DNA from: a virus
Direction: 5' to 3' (one strand)
Length of the DNA stretch: 22,292 nt
IMG/VR virus record: IMGVR_UViG_3300006924_000218
Span: 1-22,292 of that record
The notes below the pieces were generated by a model. It did no database searches and was not told where the DNA came from. It saw only the letters and a program-made list of their open reading frames with translations. Every line of letters begins with the position of its first letter. The first letter of the stretch is position 1. A program made the translations under genes and the position numbers. This document shows, one piece after another, positions 12,889-19,202 of the stretch.

Positions 12889-12916
12889 ATAGATATAACC
12901 AACAAGGAGTAACATC

Positions 12917-14155
12917 ATGTCAGATGAAACAACACAAAAACCAACAGAGGTCGCAGACTTTGATCTTGACCTTCACACTTATCGCTTACTACAAGCAGAA
13001 CCCTTCTTCGCAGCCCTGTCACGAAGGATACACAAGTCCTCCACTACTGCGATACCCACTGCTGGTGTCAAGATGAATGAGGGATCGGGCACATTCGAGA
13101 TGATCTACAATCCAAATTTCTTTGCCAAACTTTCTGACAGGGAGAAACTTGGTGTGCTTATGCACGAGATGTATCATATCATCTTTGAACATGTCACAGG
13201 TCGACTACCACCCGAAGGTATGTCCAAGATGTGGAACATTGCAACTGACCTTGCGATCAACTCTCACCTGATGGACGATCTTCCAAAGCAAGGTCTGTTT
13301 CCCACAAGAGATCGCTTCGCCTCTTATCCTGTCGGTATGTCGGCAGAGTGGTATTATTCCAAACTCAACCAAGACAAAGAGAACAACGAGGGAGCGTTTG
13401 ATCCCGAACACAACAAAGGTGATGGCGATGGACAGAGTGGCGATGGTGATGGTGGCATGCCCGACTCACTTGACGATCACAGTGGATGGGGAGAAGCCGA
13501 TCAGGACACCCGACAGATGGCTCAAGAACGAATGAGACAAGCCGTTGAAGACGCAGTGAAGGAGGTTCAATCCAAAGGTCAAGGATGGGGCAATGTCTCA
13601 AGTGGTATGAGAGAGAGAATTATCGACATGATCACTCCAAAGGTTGATTGGCGAAAAGTCCTCAGATACTTTATCAAAACATCACAGAGACAGAACAAGA
13701 GGTCTACGGTACGGAGGGTGAACCCCCGATATCCCTACATTCACGCTGGAAAGAAGGTCAACAGAACTGCAAAAATTGCTATCTCTATTGACCAAAGTGG
13801 CTCAGTATCCGATCAGATGCTATCGGCTTTCTTCTCCGAATTGAACGGTCTTGCACAAAAGGTCGAGTTTACTGTGATCCCGTTCGACACCCGAGTAGAC
13901 GAGACTAAGGTCTATGTATGGAAGAAGGGTCAACGCAAGCAAGTCGAAAGAGTCCTTTGTGGTGGTACATGCTTTGACGCTCCAACCAAATTTGTGAATG
14001 ATCATGGTGGCTTTGATGGTCATATTATCCTCACAGATATGGAAGCACCAAAGCCAATCCCTAGTAAGTGTCAACGCATTTGGTTCACCACTGAGAATCA
14101 TGCCAAGAACCCATACTTTCAGACCAATGAAAAAGTTATCGGTATCAGTATGTAA
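12917..14155 (+). CDS. VWA-domain protein with HExxH metallopeptidase-like N-terminus
   Basis: 412 residues. The N-terminal domain contains HEMYHIIFEH (83-92), an HExxHxxxxH zinc-binding motif, followed by DLAINSHL. A flexible Asp/Gly linker (about 160-195) leads to a helical segment and a VWA domain from about 285: MIDAS motif DQSGSVS at 292-298, Thr351 in GGTCFD and Asp374 in LTDME. This is the architecture of the DUF2201-type putative metallopeptidase plus VWA-like proteins, which pair with MoxR AAA+ ATPases as metal-dependent remodelling systems. The partner ATPase is at 15171. Large phages are among the places where such pairs occur. Substrate unknown; active peptidase activity is not shown by the motif alone. 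Confidence 0.9.
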   Translation: MSDETTQKPTEVADFDLDLHTYRLLQAEPFFAALSRRIHKSSTTAIPTAGVKMNEGSGTFEMIYNPNFFAKLSDREKLGVLMHEMYHIIFEHVTGRLPPEGMSKMWNIATDLAINSHLMDDLPKQGLFPTRDRFASYPVGMSAEWYYSKLNQDKENNEGAFDPEHNKGDGDGQSGDGDGGMPDSLDDHSGWGEADQDTRQMAQERMRQAVEDAVKEVQSKGQGWGNVSSGMRERIIDMITPKVDWRKVLRYFIKTSQRQNKRSTVRRVNPRYPYIHAGKKVNRTAKIAISIDQSGSVSDQMLSAFFSELNGLAQKVEFTVIPFDTRVDETKVYVWKKGQRKQVERVLCGGTCFDAPTKFVNDHGGFDGHIILTDMEAPKPIPSKCQRIWFTTENHAKNPYFQTNEKVIGISM

Positions 14156-14172
14156 CTGTGCCGATAGAGTGA

Positions 14173-14189
14173 CACCTCCTGATGAGGTG
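14173..14189 (+). terminator. Possible weak hairpin terminator after the VWA gene
   Basis: CACCTC-CTGAT-GAGGTG forms a 6-bp stem 18 bp after the stop. A seven-T run follows only about 20 bases later (14210-14216), so it is not a classical intrinsic terminator. Confidence 0.3.
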
Positions 14190-14221
14190 GTGTATGGGTG
14201 GGCAATAAGTTTTTTTAATAC

Positions 14222-14265
14222 GGACATAATCTGTCCTTTACAATAATTACTAAACAGGGTATATT
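14222..14265 (+). promoter_or_regulatory. Operator-promoter 15
   Basis: GGACA-TAATC-TGTCC (14222-14236); TTTACA (14237-14242); 17 bp; TATATT (14260-14265). Confidence 0.85.
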
Positions 14266-14294
14266 ACTATTATACAAACTGAGGATGTTCGATA

Positions 14295-14492
14295 ATGAAA
14301 TTCAAAGCAGTGACTATCATTGAAACAGATGATGAGGGCTTTCTAACTCTCAAGGCTCTGTTGCCTGATGATGGTATTGTTTGGTCAAGGATTGTCGGTC
14401 AGAACAAGGTTGCAGTAAGGTTAAAGGACGATATAGATATAGAGTGGGTTGAGAAACAACTGAACTCACTACACAGGACACTAAACCTTTGA
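14295..14492 (+). CDS. Hypothetical protein, 65 aa
   Basis: ATG 14295 with GAGG at 14281-14284. MKFKAVTIIETDDEGFLTLKALLPDDG then VAVRLKDDIDIEWVEKQLNSL. It reads as two or three strands followed by a helix, strongly acidic in the middle. No family recognised. Eight bases separate it from the next gene, whose ribosome site is GAGGTG. Confidence 0.75.
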   Translation: MKFKAVTIIETDDEGFLTLKALLPDDGIVWSRIVGQNKVAVRLKDDIDIEWVEKQLNSLHRTLNL

Positions 14493-14500
14493 GGTGAACA

Positions 14501-14767
14501 ATGCAAGAATGGAAATATAGAGAACACAACGGTAAGCAAGGTAAATTTAGAGTAGGTGATCTTATTAGAATTTCCTCATACGGAAAGAGTACTGAGCAAA
14601 ACTCTAACCAATTCTTTGATGGTAATGAGATAGGCTTGATTGTGGAAATATCACGCTTTGGAGGTAATAAAAAGTATCCCATAAAGGTGCAATGGATCAA
14701 CCTCAACAATGGCAAATTTGTTCCACAAAGGTTCTTCTTCAGAGAGTTAGTACGAATTCGGACATAA
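14501..14767 (+). CDS. SH3/KOW-like barrel protein, 88 aa, N-terminally extended
   Basis: ATG 14501 after GAGGTG. A 16-residue basic extension (MQEWKYREHNGKQGKF) precedes RVGDLIRISSYGKS; then EIGLIVEISRFGGNK, IKVQWINLNNG, FFRELVRIRT. It is the longest family member in the operator-controlled part. The last codons CGG ACA TAA (Arg-Thr-stop) are the operator. Confidence 0.82.
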   Translation: MQEWKYREHNGKQGKFRVGDLIRISSYGKSTEQNSNQFFDGNEIGLIVEISRFGGNKKYPIKVQWINLNNGKFVPQRFFFRELVRIRT

Positions 14768-14803
14768 TTTGTCCTTTACAATATTCAACCAACATATTAT
14801 ATT
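14760..14803 (+). promoter_or_regulatory. Operator-promoter 16
   Basis: GGACA-TAATT-TGTCC (14760-14774); TTTACA (14775-14780); 17 bp; TATATT (14798-14803). The TAA in the dyad stops the upstream gene. Confidence 0.85.
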
Positions 14804-14833
14804 ATCAATACATTCAACAACAAGGAGTCTATT

Positions 14834-15058
14834 ATGGACAACACCGACAACAACAACATCACGATACAGTTATCAGTATCGGACGATCTTCTCAACAAGG
14901 TATTGAAAGCCTTGGTATCCCCACCACCAAGTCAAATGGGTGGAGGTATGCCCATCCCCATGAGTTTGCTATCAGGCTTATTGGGTCAATCCCCACCTTC
15001 CAAAGAGGAGAAAGCCACAGAAGAAAAGCCAACAATTGGCTTTAAGGCGAGTAAGTAA
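14834..15058 (+). CDS. Hypothetical low-complexity protein, 74 aa
   Basis: ATG 14834 after AAGGAG. MDNTDNNNITIQLSVSDDLL, then a short helix (NKVLKALV), a Pro/Gly/Met-rich stretch (SPPPSQMGGGMPIPM), and a Lys/Glu-rich tail (KEEKATEEKP). No family recognised. It lies directly upstream of the MoxR-type ATPase gene, so a role as adaptor for that system is possible but unsupported. Confidence 0.68.
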   Translation: MDNTDNNNITIQLSVSDDLLNKVLKALVSPPPSQMGGGMPIPMSLLSGLLGQSPPSKEEKATEEKPTIGFKASK

Positions 15059-15064
15059 CAAAAC

Positions 15065-15108
15065 GGACATTTTTTGTCCTTGACTTTATCTTCATACCTA
15101 GTTATATT
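15065..15108 (+). promoter_or_regulatory. Operator-promoter 17
   Basis: GGACA-TTTTT-TGTCC (15065-15079); TTGACT (15080-15085); 17 bp; TATATT (15103-15108). The leader to the 15171 start is about 55 nt, the longest in the array. Confidence 0.84.
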
Positions 15109-15170
15109 ATAAACATCAAACAAACAAACTAAACTAACTTGGCATTTCAGCCACAACAACGGAGACTATT

Positions 15171-16226
15171 ATGTCTATTGATTACAAAACCCTATTCACT
15201 ATCCTTCCACATGTCTTTGAGGCAAAGTTCCCTGTCCTCTTGCGAGGTAGACACGGTATCGGTAAGTCCACTGTCGTTTATCAGCAAGCCAAAGCACTTG
15301 GCATGCCTGTCATAGAACGCAGAGCGTCACAAATGACCGAAGGTGACTTACTTGGTCTTCCAAAGATTGATGGAGATGTTACGGCTTGGTTAGCCCCTGA
15401 GTGGCTTGACAACGCATGTAAAAACCCTGTCGTATTGTTCCTTGACGAGGTTGACCGTGCTACCCTAGAGGTGAGACAAGGTATCTTTGAACTATGTGAC
15501 AGTCGCAAGATCGCTGGTCATACCCTACACCCCGACACCCTGATCTTTGCTTGTGTCAATGGTGGCAAGCACGGTGCTGAGTATCAAGTCAATGAGTTCG
15601 ACCCTGCTGAACTGGATAGGTACACCGTGTTTGATGTCGAGCCGACCGTAGAAGATTGGTTAGAGTGGGCTAAAGGTAATGTGGCTGACGAGATCTGGGA
15701 TTTCATCAACCACAATCATCAACACCTTGAGCATAAAGATACCTTCGAGCCTAACAAGATCTATCCTTCAAGACGCTCTTGGGAGCGACTATCAGATACC
15801 TTGCAAAGTGTCGGTGAGATCAAGCATAGCCCGACATTGTATCACCTTGCCCATTCCTTTATCGGCTTTGAGGGTGCTATGGCTCTGAACGACTATATCA
15901 AGAACTACTCAAAGGTCGTGACACCTGAACAGATCCTTGATGAAGGTAAAGTTGACTTGACCAAAAAGTTCAAGATCAATGACCACAACAGTCTCATTGA
16001 AAAATTCAAGGCGAAAGAGTGCTTTGACACTGAGTTATCCAACACTCAGTTGCAGAACCTTGCAGAATACTTTGTGACTCTCCCATCTGAGATTGCTATG
16101 ACACTTTGGTCGGCAATGGGATCAGGCTCTCAAGCGACAAAGAATGTTGCGAGACTGCACGGTCTTCAGACTCAGAACGGTTCTGTTCAAGACTTTATCG
16201 TGAGTATCCTAACAGCAGGGCAGTAA
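15171..16226 (+). CDS. MoxR-type AAA+ ATPase
   Basis: 351 residues, ATG after CGGAG. Walker A GRHGIGKST at 26-34, Walker B VVLFLDEVD at 87-95, sensor-1 Asn130 in FACVNGG, and DPAELDR with the likely arginine finger Arg150. The early RRASQMTEGDLLGLP and APEWLDNACKNP segments are typical of MoxR-like ATPases, which use ATP hydrolysis to remodel targets together with VWA-domain partners. The VWA partner is encoded at 12917, separated by three small genes and transcribed from a separate copy of the same operator-promoter. The C-terminal 190 residues are helical and not further assigned. Hexameric assembly is expected from the family. Confidence 0.92.
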   Translation: MSIDYKTLFTILPHVFEAKFPVLLRGRHGIGKSTVVYQQAKALGMPVIERRASQMTEGDLLGLPKIDGDVTAWLAPEWLDNACKNPVVLFLDEVDRATLEVRQGIFELCDSRKIAGHTLHPDTLIFACVNGGKHGAEYQVNEFDPAELDRYTVFDVEPTVEDWLEWAKGNVADEIWDFINHNHQHLEHKDTFEPNKIYPSRRSWERLSDTLQSVGEIKHSPTLYHLAHSFIGFEGAMALNDYIKNYSKVVTPEQILDEGKVDLTKKFKINDHNSLIEKFKAKECFDTELSNTQLQNLAEYFVTLPSEIAMTLWSAMGSGSQATKNVARLHGLQTQNGSVQDFIVSILTAGQ

Positions 16227-16237
16227 GTCCTTCTGAT

Positions 16238-16267
16238 CCCCTGCCCTACAGTGTAGTTGGGTGGGGG
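16238..16267 (+). terminator. Imperfect C/G-rich hairpin after the ATPase gene
   Basis: CCCCTGCCCTAC-AGT-GTAGTTGGGTGGGGG can fold with bulges into a long stem 11 bp after the stop. No U-run follows, so termination is uncertain. Confidence 0.35.
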
Positions 16268-16277
16268 ATGTACTTTC

Positions 16278-16321
16278 GGACATTTTTTGTCCTTTACAAT
16301 CTTTCTTCAACCCATTATATT
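16278..16321 (+). promoter_or_regulatory. Operator-promoter 18
   Basis: GGACA-TTTTT-TGTCC (16278-16292); TTTACA (16293-16298); 17 bp; TATATT (16316-16321). Confidence 0.85.
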
Positions 16322-16351
16322 ATAAACATCAACAACAACAAAGAGGTAACA

Positions 16352-16609
16352 ATGAAAATACGAAACAACCAAGGTGCTACAATGACTCCCAAGTGTGCGA
16401 ACCTTATCAGAGATCTGAACAAACTAGTGAGACAAGGTTTGTCCATTGAAGACGCTGAGAGCCGTCTTAAAAATAACGATTGGAGATGTGATCAAGGTTA
16501 TGTCGCTACTAACGGAGATTGGCGAAAGGCTAAAAAGAGAATACAACAAGTCGCTGAGTTCCGTAAATCAGGTGCTACTACCCTAAAGGGTGGGTGGGGT
16601 AGACGATGA
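16352..16609 (+). CDS. Hypothetical basic protein, 85 aa
   Basis: ATG 16352 after AGAGGT. MKIRNNQGATMTPKCANLIRDLNKLV, a helix (GLSIEDAESRLKNN), then KAKKRIQQVAEFRKSG and a glycine/arginine end (KGGWGRR). Net basic and mostly helical. No family recognised. The TGA overlaps the following barrel gene start (ATGA). Confidence 0.74.
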   Translation: MKIRNNQGATMTPKCANLIRDLNKLVRQGLSIEDAESRLKNNDWRCDQGYVATNGDWRKAKKRIQQVAEFRKSGATTLKGGWGRR

Positions 16610-16767
16610 AAATAGGTGATCTGGCGATATGGAATGATGGATGTAGAGATTATTTAGTGCTGGTCACAGGTTGGTCTTGTCATTGGAATGGGTGGAATGA
16701 GGTTCAAGCAGTCTGTGGAGGGCTAAGATTCCAAGTCCAAGCACATGACCTTTACCCCATAAAATGA
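16606..16767 (+). CDS. SH3/KOW-like barrel protein, 53 aa
   Basis: MKIGDLAIWNDGCRDYLVLVTGW, WNEVQAVCGGLR, AHDLYPIK. The first strand and the LVLVTG strand fit the family; the Trp strand is replaced by EVQAV. No good ribosome site is present apart from GGGGT in the upstream gene, so translation probably depends on coupling through the ATGA overlap. Confidence 0.78.
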   Translation: MKIGDLAIWNDGCRDYLVLVTGWSCHWNGWNEVQAVCGGLRFQVQAHDLYPIK

Positions 16768-16771
16768 AAAC

Positions 16772-16815
16772 GGACAAAAAATGTCCTTTACAAAATCCAT
16801 TCAATCTGTTATATT
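16772..16815 (+). promoter_or_regulatory. Operator-promoter 19
   Basis: GGACA-AAAAA-TGTCC (16772-16786); TTTACA (16787-16792); 17 bp; TATATT (16810-16815) with extended -10 TG. Confidence 0.86.
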
Positions 16816-16844
16816 ATCAGTATAACCAAACAAAGGGGATCGCA

Positions 16845-17015
16845 ATGAAGATCGGACAACTAAAAAGATATTATCAACCTCACTCAACAACAAAGCATAA
16901 AGACGAATTAGTAATGATCTTGTCGAACTATCATGGGGCATATAAAGTCATGGTTCTCAAGAGTGGAGAGCAGATCTGTGGTGTGAACAGTGAATATCTT
17001 ATGGAGATCGGATGA
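16845..17015 (+). CDS. SH3/KOW-like barrel protein, 56 aa
   Basis: ATG 16845 after AAAGGGG. MKIGQLKRYYQPHSTTKHKDELVMILS, YKVMVLKSGEQICGVNSEYLMEIG. This belongs to the subgroup with an LVM-[IV] second strand and a [KT]-[ST]-G-E turn (also 17012, 18112, 18417). The TGA overlaps the next start as ATGA. Confidence 0.78.
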   Translation: MKIGQLKRYYQPHSTTKHKDELVMILSNYHGAYKVMVLKSGEQICGVNSEYLMEIG

Positions 17016-17200
17016 AATTTAGCAAAGGAGACTTGAGACTATGGAGAACTGAATGGGGTTCTAAAATGGTCTTGGTGATGGTCACAGAGGACAAGTACGG
17101 ATATGAGGATTGGATTCATGTAGTGGTCGTAGCCACAGGAGAAAGAAGAACCCTAAAAGTGCGAGCCACACGAGGGATAGAAGAAACGGACATAATTTGA
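17012..17200 (+). CDS. SH3/KOW-like barrel protein, 62 aa
   Basis: MKFSKGDLRLWRTEWGSKMVLVMVTED, IHVVVVATGERRTLKVRATRG, ending EETDII. The FSKGDL start, LVMV strand and ATGE turn relate it to 4764 and 18417. Its final codons ACG GAC ATA ATT TGA come from the next operator, whose TGACC variant supplies the stop. Confidence 0.78.
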   Translation: MKFSKGDLRLWRTEWGSKMVLVMVTEDKYGYEDWIHVVVVATGERRTLKVRATRGIEETDII

Positions 17201-17231
17201 CCTTTACAAATCTTAACCAACTTGTTATATT
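17188..17231 (+). promoter_or_regulatory. Operator-promoter 20 (TGACC variant)
   Basis: GGACA-TAATT-TGACC (17188-17202); TTTACA (17203-17208); 17 bp; TATATT (17226-17231), TG upstream. The TGA is the stop of the 17012 gene. Confidence 0.83.
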
Positions 17232-17256
17232 ATCAATACATTCAACGGAGAACATC

Positions 17257-17442
17257 ATGTCACAAAATATATTTTCAAAGAAAGAAAGAAAGCAGAATGC
17301 CTATGAGCATTATATTGAGTTCCTCTCAAAGTATCCTTCTATTTCCAAGAGAGACATAGCAGAACTCTGTTGCGAAACATGGGAGATTCAGATCCACGAA
17401 CTGGCTGATAAAGTGGCAGAGGCTAAACTATCATGCAAGTAG
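17257..17442 (+). CDS. Small helical protein, 61 aa
   Basis: ATG 17257 after ACGGAG. MSQNIFSKKERKQNAYEHYI, then FLSKYPSISKRDIAELCCET and HELADKVAEAKLSCK. Predominantly helical; the SKRDIAELCCETW part resembles a helix-turn-helix recognition region but is too short to be sure. Not a barrel protein, yet it ends in the array junction ATGCAAGTAG shared with the barrel gene at 17433. Confidence 0.74.
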   Translation: MSQNIFSKKERKQNAYEHYIEFLSKYPSISKRDIAELCCETWEIQIHELADKVAEAKLSCK

Positions 17443-17633
17443 GCGACTTAGTGACTTGGAGAGTCAGAGAAGGTATAAGGGAGCCTGAGTTTGGTGTGAT
17501 AGTGGAGAAATTCAAAGCAAGCCAACGGAAAGACACGCATTGGTGGGTAAAATTCACAAGTGGGATACATGCACAGAAAAAAAGAATACTTTGTCAGGAA
17601 CGACATCTCATCCTTGTAAAGGACTTAAAATAA
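17433..17633 (+). CDS. SH3/KOW-like barrel protein, 66 aa
   Basis: MQVGDLVTWRVREGIREPEFGVIVEKFKAS, HWWVKFTSGIHAQKK, RHLILVKDLK. Near-consensus first half; the basic second half replaces the usual acidic LEV end. The junction with the upstream gene lacks a close ribosome site (GAGG is ten bases away), so expression is probably coupled. Confidence 0.82.
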   Translation: MQVGDLVTWRVREGIREPEFGVIVEKFKASQRKDTHWWVKFTSGIHAQKKRILCQERHLILVKDLK

Positions 17634-17647
17634 AAATGGAGGTCATT

Positions 17648-17752
17648 ATGATAGAAGAAATAGCAACGATAATGATTGCGATATGCTTTGTGTTAGTGGT
17701 AACGAAACAGGCGATATACAAGTGTCGTGACGACAGAGAGGACAGGAAATAA
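17648..17752 (+). CDS. Single-pass membrane miniprotein, 34 aa
   Basis: ATG 17648 after GGAGGT. MIEEIATIMIAICFVLVVTK is an acidic start plus a 15-residue hydrophobic span, followed by a charged tail (KCRDDREDRK). Too short for a transporter; small membrane proteins of this kind in viral early regions often modify host membrane proteins, but nothing here shows a target. Confidence 0.68.
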   Translation: MIEEIATIMIAICFVLVVTKQAIYKCRDDREDRK

Positions 17753-17756
17753 AAAC

Positions 17757-17800
17757 GGACATAATTTGTCCTTTACAAATCCAAGCCAACCTGTTATAAT
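17757..17800 (+). promoter_or_regulatory. Operator-promoter 21, consensus -10
   Basis: GGACA-TAATT-TGTCC (17757-17771); TTTACA (17772-17777); 17 bp; TATAAT (17795-17800) with extended -10 TG. Confidence 0.87.
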
Positions 17801-17829
17801 ACTAGTATAACCAAACAACGGAGATCATT

Positions 17830-18033
17830 ATGTTGAAAAGATCAAAATACTCACCACGATACAGAACCATAGAAAAAGCAAGGGCTTGGGCTTGTGATCA
17901 AGAGTTTGATGATGTGTGGTATCTTATCCACAACATAGAAGAAGACAAGTATCAACTAGTCAATGAAAGTCGGCTATACTACCTACAACATTGTTGGAGC
18001 CTGCACATGGAAATCCTTGAGACTTGGGGATAA
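17830..18033 (+). CDS. Hypothetical protein, 67 aa
   Basis: ATG 17830 after ACGGAG. MLKRSKYSPRYRTIEKARAWAC, then DDVWYLIHNIEEDKYQLVNES and HMEILETWG. The TIEKARAWA helix followed by a W-x-L-I strand and K-Y-Q-L-V strand suggests a small alpha-beta fold. No family recognised. Monocistronic between two operator-promoters. Confidence 0.74.
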   Translation: MLKRSKYSPRYRTIEKARAWACDQEFDDVWYLIHNIEEDKYQLVNESRLYYLQHCWSLHMEILETWG

Positions 18034-18042
18034 AATAAAGTC

Positions 18043-18086
18043 GGACATTTTCTGTCCTTTACAAAACCCAAACGACCTGTTATATT
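18043..18086 (+). promoter_or_regulatory. Operator-promoter 22
   Basis: GGACA-TTTTC-TGTCC (18043-18057); TTTACA (18058-18063); 17 bp; TATATT (18081-18086), TG upstream. Confidence 0.86.
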
Positions 18087-18111
18087 ATAGATATCAAACA
18101 ACGGAGAATAG

Positions 18112-18357
18112 ATGGAACCATTTTTAGATATAGGGACTTTAGTCATCTATGAGCATTGGATTCAAGAAGATAATGAGATGGTATTGGTGATGGGGATAAT
18201 AACAAAGATTAACCGAAAGATTTGGAACAACCACACGATCTTTATCCCAAAGTATGAAACTTATAGAATGGAGAACAGATGTAAAATTTATACATACACT
18301 GAGGATAACTGGGAGAATCTCCACATAGAGCGACCACACTTAACGGACAAAAATTGA
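18112..18357 (+). CDS. SH3/KOW-like barrel protein, 81 aa
   Basis: ATG 18112 with ACGGAG upstream. MEPFLDIGTLVIYEHWIQEDNEMVLVMGIITKI, then FIPKYETYRMENRCKIYTYTED and LHIERPHLTDKN. Six extra residues precede IGTLV. The last codons and TGA are the next operator (ACG GAC AAA AAT TGA). Confidence 0.8.
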   Translation: MEPFLDIGTLVIYEHWIQEDNEMVLVMGIITKINRKIWNNHTIFIPKYETYRMENRCKIYTYTEDNWENLHIERPHLTDKN

Positions 18358-18388
18358 CCGTGACAAATATCAACCACCTTGTTATATT
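18345..18388 (+). promoter_or_regulatory. Operator-promoter 23 (TGACC variant)
   Basis: GGACA-AAAAT-TGACC (18345-18359); GTGACA (18360-18365); 17 bp; TATATT (18383-18388), TG upstream. The TGA stops the 18112 gene. Confidence 0.82.
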
Positions 18389-18416
18389 ACTGATATGAAC
18401 AACAACGGAGATAAGA

Positions 18417-18614
18417 ATGACTTATACTAAAAAAGTAGGTACACTAATGAGATTAAGAGAAGGAACTTTCCACGGTGGTTACACTTACACCTTGGTAATG
18501 ATCAGAGAGACAAGACACGGTGTATGCTTTGTGCCTTGCATTGAGATCGAGACAGGAAAATGGGTATCATGTTCGAGCCGAGAGTTATTCCGAGTTGAAA
18601 CGGACATAAAATGA
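18417..18614 (+). CDS. SH3/KOW-like barrel protein, 65 aa
   Basis: ATG 18417; CGGAG lies upstream. MTYTKKVGTLMRLREG, YTYTLVMIRETRHGV, VPCIEIETGKWVSCSSRELFRVETDIK. The KVGTLM start and TG turn are clear. As for 17012 and 18112, the stop TGA is created by the TGACC form of the operator downstream. Confidence 0.79.
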   Translation: MTYTKKVGTLMRLREGTFHGGYTYTLVMIRETRHGVCFVPCIEIETGKWVSCSSRELFRVETDIK

Positions 18615-18645
18615 CCGTGACAAATATCAACTAACCTGTTATATT
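18602..18645 (+). promoter_or_regulatory. Operator-promoter 24 (TGACC variant)
   Basis: GGACA-TAAAA-TGACC (18602-18616); GTGACA (18617-18622); 17 bp; TATATT (18640-18645), TG upstream. The TGA stops the 18417 gene. Confidence 0.82.
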
Positions 18646-18670
18646 ATATACATCAAACAACGGAGACACA

Positions 18671-18874
18671 ATGACTCAAGAAGAATTCAACAATACTATC
18701 ATCGCAATCGCTAACAAGATCTTCCTTATCAAAGAATACTCATTCCAAAGAAGGGGTTGCAAGTTCGACCCTAGAAGACCCGACTTGATGTTATCACCAT
18801 GTGAAAAGGATCGTGTGGAGGTACTTGAACGAAAGGCTATGGAAACAATAGCGACATTCACGGAGACACAATGA
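18671..18874 (+). CDS. Small helical protein, 67 aa
   Basis: ATG 18671 after ACGGAG. MTQEEFNNTIIAIANKIFLI, a basic middle (SFQRRGCKFDPRRPD), then a helix (EKDRVEVLERKAMETIATF). No family recognised. The final codons ACG GAG ACA CAA TGA contain the ribosome site of the next gene and overlap its start as ATGA. Confidence 0.74.
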   Translation: MTQEEFNNTIIAIANKIFLIKEYSFQRRGCKFDPRRPDLMLSPCEKDRVEVLERKAMETIATFTETQ

Positions 18875-19101
18875 AAAAAAGTTTTAAGATTGGAGACTTG
18901 GTAGAGTTCCCACTTAAGGGAGAAGGTCATTCAGATATACTATGCTTGGTAGTAGGGATAAGAGGAATGTATTATAGAATACAATGTATCTCTTCAGAAG
19001 AGCATTTTAATACCACAGAAGAATGGATAAGCCTACCCACCTACTCCACTACCCCTATGGGGCTACCTGAAAACTCTCACACGGTCATTAAGGGCTTGTA
19101 A
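18871..19101 (+). CDS. SH3/KOW-like barrel protein, 76 aa, last array copy
   Basis: MKKSFKIGDLVEFPLKGEGHS, LCLVVGIRGMYYRIQCISSEE, FNTTEEWI, then an atypical 20-residue tail from SLPTYSTTPMG encoded by C-rich DNA. It is the rightmost barrel gene seen. The tail and the absence of an operator after it suggest a rearranged end of the array. Confidence 0.78.
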   Translation: MKKSFKIGDLVEFPLKGEGHSDILCLVVGIRGMYYRIQCISSEEHFNTTEEWISLPTYSTTPMGLPENSHTVIKGL

Positions 19102-19110
19102 TACACATTT

Positions 19111-19170
19111 GGGGGTTATGCCTGTATTCGACTGTAGACGCTTGTGTACGGTGTATCAGAGCCTTCTATC
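19111..19170 (+). ncRNA. tmRNA 5'-end-like segment, incomplete
   Basis: GGGG at 19112-19115, ten bases, then ATTCGAC (19126-19132), and 17 bases later GGTGTATCAGAG. E. coli tmRNA begins GGGG, ten bases, ATTCGAC, then about 18 bases before GGTGCATGCCGAG. No tag ORF and no TPsiC arm with a paired stem are found; the next 230 bases encode a protein. A remnant, a mimic or coincidence are all possible. Confidence 0.25.
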
Positions 19171-19202
19171 AACTAACTATCACTGACATAAAGGAAACGA
19201 CT

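Noticed and set aside
9708-14715. Minus-strand ORFs of 110-135 codons (for example 9708-10043, 11584-11973, 13820-14227, 14350-14715)
   Set aside because: They lie opposite convincing + strand genes, run across operator-promoters, and have no recognisable motifs.
11506-15045. Upstream extensions such as 11506-11619 and the frame 14692-15045 that read DIICPLQ
   Set aside because: They are translations of the operator-promoter itself; good ribosome sites support the downstream ATGs, and the 14692 frame overlaps the 14834 gene.
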